Source of the DNA: Stagnihabitans sp043738565
Lineage (GTDB): Bacteria > Pseudomonadota > Alphaproteobacteria > Rhodobacterales > Rhodobacteraceae
Assembly (NCBI GenBank): GCA_043738565.1
Contig: JAYUGA010000049.1
Location: 1-6,800, forward strand
DNA: 6,800 bases
Reading direction: 5' to 3'
Shown here: positions 1-4,976 of the stretch, one piece after another
Numbering within the stretch: the first letter of the stretch is position 1
How the letters are laid out: every line of letters begins with the position of its first letter
The notes under the pieces: model-generated
Seen by the model: only the letters and a program-made list of their open reading frames with translations
Database searches by the model: none
Told to the model about the DNA's origin: nothing
Translations under genes and position numbers: made by a program

Positions 1-1084
1 GACACCGCTGCCAGCGGCCTATGCCAATGCTACGCTGATCGGATCGGCGGTGATCGCGCTTGCCGTGCTGATCCCGATGATGCCGGGGATGAGCATGGAA
101 GGCATGATGGGCAAGCCCGACATTCCGCCCGAATGGGGCTACAACCCGGCAAGCTGGCTGCAGCGGGTGCCGATCGCGGCGCTGGCGCTGTTCGGGTTGC
201 TGATCTCGCGCTACATGGCCACCTATCAGATGGGCCATATCGACACGGCATGGGAGCCGTTCTTTGCAGGAACAGGTGGTCTGAACGGCACCGAGACGGT
301 CATCACCTCGCCGATGTCGAAAGCCTGGCCGGTGCCGGATGCAGGTTTGGGTGCCGTGGTTTACGCGCTGGAAATCGTGATGACCTTCATGGGCGGCCGC
401 GACCGCTGGCGGACCATGCCGTGGATGGTGCTGGCGCTGACATTCCTGATCCTGCCCCTGGGCGTGGTCAGCATCTATTTCGTGATCATCCAGCCGATTG
501 TGATTGGCACCTGGTGCAGCCTGTGCCTGATCGCGGCCCTGGCGATGGCGCTGATGATCCCGTTGTCACTGGATGAATTCGTGGCGATGGGACAGTTCCT
601 GACCGCCTCGCGCCGGGCGGGCAAGCCGTTCTGGCGCACCTTCTGGACCGGCGGCGCGATGGAGGGCGGCAGCGACGATCACGCCAAGGGCGTGCTGGCT
701 TCAAAGCCGCAGATGATCGCGCAATCCGGCCGGGGCGTCACTTTGCCGCCTGCCTTGCTGGCCAGCGTTGCCATTGGCATCTGGCTGACCTTCACCCGGC
801 TGACCTATGGCAATACCGGGGCGATGACCAACAGCGACCATCTGACCGGGTTGCTGATCGTGACCTTCTCGATCATCGCCTTCGCCGAGGTGGCCCGTGC
901 GGTGCGGCTTTTGAACGTGCCCGCCGGGCTGTGGCTGATCGCAGCACCGTGGCTGCTGAACGGGGCAGCCACGCCTCTGGCACAATGGGGCAGCGTGGCG
1001 GCCGGTTTGCTGATTGTCGGCCTCGCCATCCCGCGCGGCTCGATCCGCAATTCATATGGAGGGTGGAATGTCTTCGTGGTCTGA
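1..1084 (+). CDS. Vitamin K epoxide reductase (VKOR)-family multi-pass membrane protein with SPW-like C-terminal part, 5'-truncated by window edge
   Basis: The frame is open from the first complete codon (position 2) to TGA at 1082-1084, giving 360 visible residues. The true start is upstream, and the GTG at 50 is just an internal codon of an open frame. Numbering from position 2, hydrophobic segments lie near residues 11-27, 55-75, 113-131, 139-167, 172-190, 250-270, 280-306, 307-322 and 330-346. The segment around 103-190 reads like a VKOR four-helix core: a Ser-Lys-Ala-Trp-Pro loop, then Asp-Ala-Gly-Leu-Gly, ending in a Trp-Cys-Ser-Leu-Cys redox motif (Cys172, Cys175; nt 515-526). These are the only cysteines in the visible part, so the second, loop cysteine pair of classical VKORs is missing. 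VKORs pass electrons from thiols to membrane quinone. The last ~110 residues resemble SPW-type paired helices (Leu-Leu-Asn-Val-Pro-Ala-Gly-Leu-Trp-Leu-Ile). Family assignment is fairly firm; the substrate is unknown. The gene overlaps the cytochrome c gene by 17 nt, so the two are probably co-transcribed. Confidence 0.82.
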   Translation, partial: TPLPAAYANATLIGSAVIALAVLIPMMPGMSMEGMMGKPDIPPEWGYNPASWLQRVPIAALALFGLLISRYMATYQMGHIDTAWEPFFAGTGGLNGTETVITSPMSKAWPVPDAGLGAVVYALEIVMTFMGGRDRWRTMPWMVLALTFLILPLGVVSIYFVIIQPIVIGTWCSLCLIAALAMALMIPLSLDEFVAMGQFLTASRRAGKPFWRTFWTGGAMEGGSDDHAKGVLASKPQMIAQSGRGVTLPPALLASVAIGIWLTFTRLTYGNTGAMTNSDHLTGLLIVTFSIIAFAEVARAVRLLNVPAGLWLIAAPWLLNGAATPLAQWGSVAAGLLIVGLAIPRGSIRNSYGGWNVFVV

Positions 1085-1628
1085 AACTTGTGTCCATTGG
1101 CTGCGCCATACGCTTGTGGTCGTCGTCGTGCTTGGGGTTCTTGGCGGCGCGGCGGCGCTGGCGATCATGTACTCCGGCGTGTTCAACATCGCGGCCACGG
1201 TGGCCGATTCCCCGCCGGTGGTCTGGGCGCTGGTGACAGTGCGTGAGGCGTCAATCGCCCAACATGCGCGAGACGTTCCCGATCCGCCCGCCGGCATGGT
1301 GGCCGACCGCGACCGCGGTTTCCAGATTTACCGGGCGAACTGCGTGATGTGCCATACCCCGGTCGGGCGCAAGCCGCATATGATGTCGATCGGCTTCAAC
1401 CCGCAAGCCCCCGGCTTCGGGCCGGATTCCGACAACATGACCGCGAAAGAACTGTTCTGGGTCACGAAGAACGGCATCCGCTTTACCGGCATGCCGGCCT
1501 GGGGCCCGTCAATGGCAGATGCAGAGATCTGGGATGTCACCGCCTTCTTGATGACCTTGCCCGAAATGACCGCAGCCGAGTACGACGCCATCGACCAGCG
1601 CATCCCGGAAACGAATGCAGTGCCGTGA
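1068..1628 (+). CDS. Membrane-anchored class I-type mono-haem cytochrome c
   Basis: The product is 186 residues. The start is placed at ATG 1068 because a strong Shine-Dalgarno GGAGGG (1058-1063) precedes it. In-frame codons at 1014 and 1056 would give 204 or 190 residues but have no good ribosome site and lie inside the upstream gene. Residues 15-36 form a single hydrophobic helix after a short N-terminus containing one Cys and two His, so the protein is anchored in the inner membrane with its haem domain in the periplasm. The haem attachment motif is Cys92-Val-Met-Cys95-His96. A Thr-Gly-Met-Pro-Ala-Trp stretch puts Met142 in place as the second axial ligand. The C-terminal helix (Asp-Ala-Glu-Ile-Trp-Asp-Val-Thr-Ala-Phe-Leu) is the usual closing helix of the cytochrome c fold. 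It overlaps the stop of the VKOR-family gene, which suggests translational coupling and a shared role in membrane/periplasmic electron transfer. Donor and acceptor cannot be read from the sequence. Confidence 0.92.
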   Translation: MSSWSETCVHWLRHTLVVVVVLGVLGGAAALAIMYSGVFNIAATVADSPPVVWALVTVREASIAQHARDVPDPPAGMVADRDRGFQIYRANCVMCHTPVGRKPHMMSIGFNPQAPGFGPDSDNMTAKELFWVTKNGIRFTGMPAWGPSMADAEIWDVTAFLMTLPEMTAAEYDAIDQRIPETNAVP

Positions 1629-1730
1629 CCGTCTTTACGCCGCGAGGTGGCCCGGCCAACCAAGGGTTGCCGAGGACAAGGCCAACGCGGCGCGCGTCAT
1701 GTGTCCGGCACACGGGACGCGAAGTTCGCA

Positions 1731-2162
1731 TTAGCCCCAGTGTTGCCAGGCGACGACGATCAGGGCATAGCGCAGCACTTTGCCAATCGTCACGAGCAGC
1801 ACAAAGCGTCCGAAAGACACCCGAAGCATCCCCGCCACCACGGTCAGCGGATCGCCGATCACCGGCACCCAGGACAGCAGCAGCGACCAGACCCCATAGC
1901 GGGCGAACCACGCCTGCGCCCGGTTGTTGGTCGCATCCTGCAACGGAAACCACGGCCGGTTCTTGAAGTGCTGGAAAGAGCGGCCCATGCCCCAGTTGAC
2001 CACTGCCCCCGCAACATTGCCAAGCGATGCGACCGCAACCAGCGCAAGCGGCGTTCCGGTCGCGGACGCCAGCAAAGCCACCAGCGCCGCTTCGGACGAT
2101 CCGGGCAGCAGGGTCGCCGAAAGGAAGGCTGACAGAAACAGCAGCGCATAGGCGGTCAGCAT
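1731..2162 (-). CDS. yqaA: YqaA-like small membrane protein (DedA/SNARE-associated superfamily)
   Basis: The product is 143 residues, close to the ~140 of Escherichia coli YqaA. ATG is at 2160-2162, with an AGGTGG-type ribosome site about 10 nt upstream. The frame extends further 5' but only as a Pro/Arg/Gly-rich shadow of the upstream gene, so the long version is rejected. Features of the family visible here: an N-terminal hydrophobic helix running into Leu-Pro-Gly-Ser-Ser-Glu (residues 19-24), Gly-Asn-Val...Val-Asn-Trp (48-57), an amphipathic Arg-Ala-Gln-Ala-Trp-Phe-Ala-Arg-Tyr-Gly segment (81-90), then Trp-Val-Pro-Val-Ile-Gly-Asp-Pro-Leu-Thr (98-107), and a final hydrophobic helix (~116-140). 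The superfamily is linked to lipid scrambling and membrane homeostasis; YqaA's own substrate is not established. It follows the ArsR-rhodanese gene by 14 nt on the same strand, so it is probably the second gene of that operon. Confidence 0.9.
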   Translation of the reverse strand: MLTAYALLFLSAFLSATLLPGSSEAALVALLASATGTPLALVAVASLGNVAGAVVNWGMGRSFQHFKNRPWFPLQDATNNRAQAWFARYGVWSLLLSWVPVIGDPLTVVAGMLRVSFGRFVLLVTIGKVLRYALIVVAWQHWG

Positions 2163-2176
2163 AGTTCCAGCCCCAC

Positions 2177-2833
2177 CTATGCCAGATCGACGGCAACCTG
2201 CCGCCCCTCGGCCCGCCATTCCGGCAGGCCACCTTCCATCCGCACGGCGTCCAGCCCCAGTTGGCGCAGGTGGGCGACCGCCTGATGGGCGTAGACGCAA
2301 TAGGGGCCACGGCAATACGCGACGATCTGGGGGGCCGATTTCAACGCCGCTGCCATGACGTCCAGCCGGGCCAGATCGACCTGCATGGCACCGGGGATGT
2401 GGCCAAGTGCGAATTCGTCTTGCGGCCTGATGTCCAGCACGGTGACAGAGCCTTCCGCGATCCGCGCCGCCAGATCGGCGCGGGTAATCGGTTCGGCTGC
2501 CGTCTCGCCGGTCAGGCCTTGCAAAATCTCCTCGACCACAGACAGGTTCCGTCGCGCGATCCGGCCCAGAAGGTCCATCAGGATCAGCACCTTGTCGTCT
2601 GTCAGGCGGTAGATCACCGACTTGCCTGCCCGCCGGCTGGTGACAAGCCCGGCACGGCGCAGTTGTTGCAGGTGTTGCGATCCGTTGGCGACGGTCACGC
2701 CGGTCTTGGCCGCCAGAACCTCGACCCCGCGCTCGCCCTGCGCCAGTTGTTCCAGCAGCATCATCCGGTGCGGCGCGCCAAGGGCACGGGCGATCAGGGC
2801 GTATTCTTCCAGAAGGGCGAGTTTCGGCGTCAT
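2177..2833 (-). CDS. ArsR/SmtB-family transcriptional repressor fused to a C-terminal rhodanese domain
   Basis: The product is 218 residues. ATG is at 2831-2833, with an AAGGAT ribosome site 11 nt upstream. Residues ~8-95 are an ArsR-type winged helix: an early Ala-Leu-Gly-Ala-Pro-His-Arg helix, a recognition helix around Val-Ala-Asn-Gly-Ser-Gln-His-Leu-Gln-Gln-Leu (48-58), and a wing with Arg-Arg-Ala-Gly-Lys-Ser-Val-Ile-Tyr-Arg-Leu (67-77). Residues ~116-217 are a rhodanese domain: Val-Leu-Asp-Ile-Arg (132-136), Gly-His-Ile-Pro-Gly-Ala (144-149), an active-site loop Cys174-Arg-Gly-Pro-Tyr-Cys179, and Glu-Gly-Gly-Leu-Pro-Glu-Trp near the end. Those two cysteines are the only ones in the protein. 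The usual metal-binding Glu-Leu-Cys-Val-Cys motif of ArsR is absent. Rhodanese domains carry persulfide on the loop cysteine, so sensing of reactive sulfur species is the likely role (inference). It faces a persulfide dioxygenase-like gene and probably represses both itself and that operon through the inverted repeat at 2862-2883. Confidence 0.93.
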   Translation of the reverse strand: MTPKLALLEEYALIARALGAPHRMMLLEQLAQGERGVEVLAAKTGVTVANGSQHLQQLRRAGLVTSRRAGKSVIYRLTDDKVLILMDLLGRIARRNLSVVEEILQGLTGETAAEPITRADLAARIAEGSVTVLDIRPQDEFALGHIPGAMQVDLARLDVMAAALKSAPQIVAYCRGPYCVYAHQAVAHLRQLGLDAVRMEGGLPEWRAEGRQVAVDLA

Positions 2834-2860
2834 TGACAGCGGGGATCCTTCGGGTCTAAT
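2833..2860 (+). promoter_or_regulatory. Putative sigma70-type promoter for the MBL-MFS operon
   Basis: A perfect -35 hexamer TTGACA (2833-2838) is followed after 16 nt by TCTAAT (2855-2860), five of six matches to TATAAT. A start point would fall near 2867, giving a leader of roughly 75 nt before the ATG at 2943. The -35 box overlaps the start codon of the oppositely transcribed regulator gene. The predicted start lies inside the inverted repeat at 2862-2883, a position suited to repression. The promoter is predicted from sequence only. Confidence 0.5.
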
Positions 2861-2861
2861 T

Positions 2862-2883
2862 CATTCAAGTTAATGCTTGAATG
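2862..2883. promoter_or_regulatory. Inverted repeat, putative operator for the ArsR-rhodanese repressor
   Basis: Two perfect 8-bp arms, CATTCAAG (2862-2869) and CTTGAATG (2876-2883), flank a 6-bp AT-rich spacer TTAATG. It is the most AT-rich spot in a GC-rich window and lies between the divergently oriented regulator and MBL genes. Dimeric ArsR-family proteins bind AT-rich inverted repeats of this size. As I recall, sulfide-responsive relatives such as SqrR use ATTC/GAAT half sites with an 8-bp gap. Here the ATTC and GAAT are 12 bp apart, so the spacing differs. It covers the predicted starts of both promoters. Confidence 0.6.
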
Positions 2884-2908
2884 TAGCGAGTCGCGGCACC
2901 GGGGGCAA
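2880..2908 (-). promoter_or_regulatory. Putative promoter for the ArsR-rhodanese/yqaA operon
   Basis: Read on the - strand, TTGCCC (2903-2908; four of six matches to TTGACA) is followed after 17 nt by TACATT (2880-2885; four of six to TATAAT). The start would fall near 2873, in the centre of the inverted repeat, about 40 nt before the regulator's ATG. The -10 box overlaps the right arm of the repeat, which fits autorepression. The hexamers are only moderate matches, so this is weaker than the promoter on the other strand. Confidence 0.35.
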
Positions 2909-2942
2909 GCCCGCCCAGGGCCGAATTCCGGAGAGAAAGTCG

Positions 2943-3680
2943 ATGATCCTGCGCCAGTTCCTGCATTCCGACCCGGTGGCCGCCTCTTGTCTGTTCGGCT
3001 GCGGCGGCAAATCCGTCGGGGCCGTGGTTGACCCGGTGGGCGACATTGCCCCCCAACTTCAGGCCGCGCAAGCCACCGGGATGCGGATTCTTTACGTGAT
3101 CGACACCCATCCGCACGCCGATCACATCTCGACCGGGCGGGCGCTGGCGCGGACTGCGGGGGCGGAATATGTGCTGCACGCCGATGCCGATGCCAGCTTT
3201 GCCTTCAAGGGCGTGCGGCAGGGCGACGTGCTGGAACTTGGCAATGTCGCAGCCAAAGTCCTGCAAATGCCGGGGCACACGCCCGAGCATGTCGCACAGG
3301 TTGTGACCGACCGCACAAGGTCGGCCGAGCCGTGGTTCGTGCTGACCGGCCATACGCTGATGGTGGGCGATCTGGGCCGCACCGAACTTGCCAGCAGTGC
3401 GGAAGACGGGGCGCGGGCGCTGTTCCGGTCGGTGCAGGGGCTGAGGGCGCTGCCGGACTATCTGGAGGTGCTGCCGGGTACCTATTCCGGCTCGGTTTGC
3501 GGGCGCAAGCTGAGCGGCAAGCCAAGTTCCACCATCGGGTTCGAGAAGCGCAACAATGCGGCGTTCCGCATCGAAGACGAGGCCGAGTTTGTGCGGATGA
3601 TGGGTGCCGACATCCCGCCAGCGCCACCCGGGGCGGCGCGGACGGGCGCGATCAATGCCGGGAAGGTGGTTCCGGCATGA
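2943..3680 (+). CDS. Metallo-beta-lactamase-fold protein, persulfide dioxygenase (ETHE1/Blh)-like
   Basis: The product is 245 residues. ATG 2943 is chosen over the open extension to 2877 because GGAGAG (2930-2935) sits 7 nt before it and the extension would run through the operator. The MBL signature is Thr-His56-Pro-His58-Ala-Asp60-His61. Further metal-ligand positions are His112 (Gly-His-Thr-Pro-Glu-His) and Asp143 (Val-Gly-Asp-Leu-Gly-Arg-Thr). ETHE1-type persulfide dioxygenases bind one iron through two His and one Asp; these are matched here by His56, His112 and Asp143. The last His of many MBL hydrolases (Pro-Ala/Gly-His) is replaced: the sequence reads Leu-Pro-Gly-Thr-Tyr-Ser-Gly-Ser-Val-Cys-Gly (177-187). 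Such enzymes oxidise glutathione persulfide to sulfite in the cytoplasm. The neighbouring ArsR-rhodanese regulator supports a sulfur role. The stop overlaps the MFS start (ATGA at 3677-3680). A glyoxalase II-like hydrolase is the alternative, less likely from the ligand set and context. Confidence 0.9.
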   Translation: MILRQFLHSDPVAASCLFGCGGKSVGAVVDPVGDIAPQLQAAQATGMRILYVIDTHPHADHISTGRALARTAGAEYVLHADADASFAFKGVRQGDVLELGNVAAKVLQMPGHTPEHVAQVVTDRTRSAEPWFVLTGHTLMVGDLGRTELASSAEDGARALFRSVQGLRALPDYLEVLPGTYSGSVCGRKLSGKPSSTIGFEKRNNAAFRIEDEAEFVRMMGADIPPAPPGAARTGAINAGKVVPA

Positions 3681-4972
3681 CTGAAAGCCCGGAACTGACC
3701 CTTGGCATTGCCGAGAACCGGGGGCAGTTCGTACATCAGCTGATCCAGGTGCTACTGGTCGGCTTCACCATCGGCATGATGCGCACCGTGGTTCCGGCGC
3801 TGGCGGAAACCGAGTTCGGCGTCGCCAAAGGGTCATTCCTGCTGCTGACCGCCTTCGTGGTGGCCTTTGGCGTGGTCAAGGGGGCACTGAACTTTGTCGC
3901 GGGGAGGCTGTCGGAACGCTTTGGGCGCAAACGGGTGCTGCTGCTGGGCTGGATAGTGGCGATGCCGATCCCGGTGCTGATCTATCTCGCGCCCAACTGG
4001 GGCTGGATCGTCGCGGCCACGGTGCTTTTGGGCGTCAATCAGGGGCTGTGCTGGTCGATGACGCAGACCTCGAAACTGGATTTCACCAGGGCAGATCAGC
4101 GTGGCCTGACGCTGGGGTTGAACGAATTTTCGGGCTATGTCGGCGTGGCTTTGGCCGGGATCATCACCGCCTATGCCGCCAGTGCCTTTGGCGCTCGGCT
4201 GGGATTGCTGATCTTCGGCGGGGTGGTGATCGGGCTGGCGCTGATCCTGACGCTGGTCTGGGTGCAGGACACGCTGCCGTTTGCCAAGGCGGAGGCCGCG
4301 CGACATCGCGCCAAGGCCGCGACTGCCTTTCGCCCGCGCTTTCCGCAAGGTGTCTCGGAACACCCCGGCACCTGGGAGATTTTCGCGCTGATGTCGTGGC
4401 GCGACCGGCGACTGGCAGCGGTGGTGCAGGCCGGGCTGGTCGAGAAATTCGTCGATGCGCTGGTCTGGGTGATGGTCCCGGTGTTCCTGCGCGACCGCAG
4501 CGTCAGCCTGCCCGATATCGGCTGGATCGTCGGGATCTATGGCTTGGTCTGGGGCGGCTCACAGTTGTTCACCGGCCGGCTGTCCGATCGGGTCGGGCGG
4601 TTCTGGCCCAATGTGCTCGGCATGTGGATTTGCGGCGCGGGGATCGCACTGATGGTGATGGGCAATGGTTTTGTCTGGTGGTCAGCCTCCGCCGCCATCG
4701 CCGGTTTTGGCATGGCGTTGCTGTATCCGAACCTGTCGGCAGCGGTGGCCGACATCACCCCGCCGACCTGGCGCGGCTCGGCCATCGGCATCTACCGGTT
4801 CTGGCGCGACCTTGGCTACGGCATCGGCGCACTTGGTCTCGGGCTGGCCGCGCATTTCAGCGGGTCAACCGTGGCGGCGTTCTGGTTCGTCGCCGCCGCA
4901 ATGGCACTGTCAGGTGCGGTCCTGTGGCTGTGGGGCGAGGAAACCCATCCGCGCCGGAACCCGGCCGATTGA
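3677..4972 (+). CDS. Major facilitator superfamily (MFS) transporter, substrate unknown
   Basis: The product is 431 residues, a normal length for a 12-helix MFS permease. Its ATG overlaps the TGA of the MBL gene (ATGA, 3677-3680), and GGAAGG (3661-3666) lies 10 nt upstream, so the two are translated as one unit. The loop between helices 2 and 3 carries motif A: Gly-Arg-Leu-Ser-Glu-Arg-Phe-Gly-Arg-Lys-Arg (residues 76-86). The second half repeats it as Gly-Arg-Leu-Ser-Asp-Arg-Val-Gly-Arg (300-308), as expected from the internal duplication of the fold. A charged cytoplasmic loop (~200-245) joins the halves. A conserved-looking Trp-Arg-Gly-Ser-Ala-Ile-Gly-Ile-Tyr-Arg-Phe-Trp-Arg-Asp-Leu-Gly segment (365-380) precedes helix 11. 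I cannot tell the substrate from sequence. Its position suggests export or uptake of a product of the MBL enzyme (a sulfur oxyanion) or of the toxic inducer; this is inference. Confidence 0.92.
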   Translation: MTESPELTLGIAENRGQFVHQLIQVLLVGFTIGMMRTVVPALAETEFGVAKGSFLLLTAFVVAFGVVKGALNFVAGRLSERFGRKRVLLLGWIVAMPIPVLIYLAPNWGWIVAATVLLGVNQGLCWSMTQTSKLDFTRADQRGLTLGLNEFSGYVGVALAGIITAYAASAFGARLGLLIFGGVVIGLALILTLVWVQDTLPFAKAEAARHRAKAATAFRPRFPQGVSEHPGTWEIFALMSWRDRRLAAVVQAGLVEKFVDALVWVMVPVFLRDRSVSLPDIGWIVGIYGLVWGGSQLFTGRLSDRVGRFWPNVLGMWICGAGIALMVMGNGFVWWSASAAIAGFGMALLYPNLSAAVADITPPTWRGSAIGIYRFWRDLGYGIGALGLGLAAHFSGSTVAAFWFVAAAMALSGAVLWLWGEETHPRRNPAD

Positions 4973-4976
4973 GCGC

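Noticed and set aside
1014..1067. Longer 204-residue version of the cytochrome c starting at 1014
   Set aside because: There is no ribosome site before 1014, the extension lies wholly inside the VKOR-family gene, and a strong GGAGGG precedes the ATG at 1068.
1629..1730. 102-nt gap between the convergent cytochrome c and YqaA genes, with a small stem CAACC-AAG-GGTTG at 1657-1669
   Set aside because: The stem is only 5 bp with a 3-nt loop and no T-run follows on either strand, so it is not a convincing terminator. No gene or other signal was seen in the gap.
2163..2315. 51-residue N-terminal extension of the YqaA-like protein
   Set aside because: It is a low-complexity Pro/Arg/Gly-rich shadow of the regulator's rhodanese-coding region. 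The hydrophobic start of the family matches the ATG at 2160-2162.
2903..2912. GGGC-AA-GCCC mini-palindrome in the leader of the MBL gene
   Set aside because: The arms are 4 bp with a 2-nt loop. This is expected by chance in GC-rich sequence and there is no sign of a riboswitch or attenuator.
2877..2942. 22-residue N-terminal extension of the MBL protein
   Set aside because: It would start inside the inverted repeat and lacks a ribosome site. The GGAGAG site and the conserved-looking protein start both point to 2943.
3332..3676. 115-residue N-terminal extension of the MFS transporter
   Set aside because: It is an alternate frame of the MBL gene. The ATGA overlap and the upstream GGAAGG define the start at 3677.
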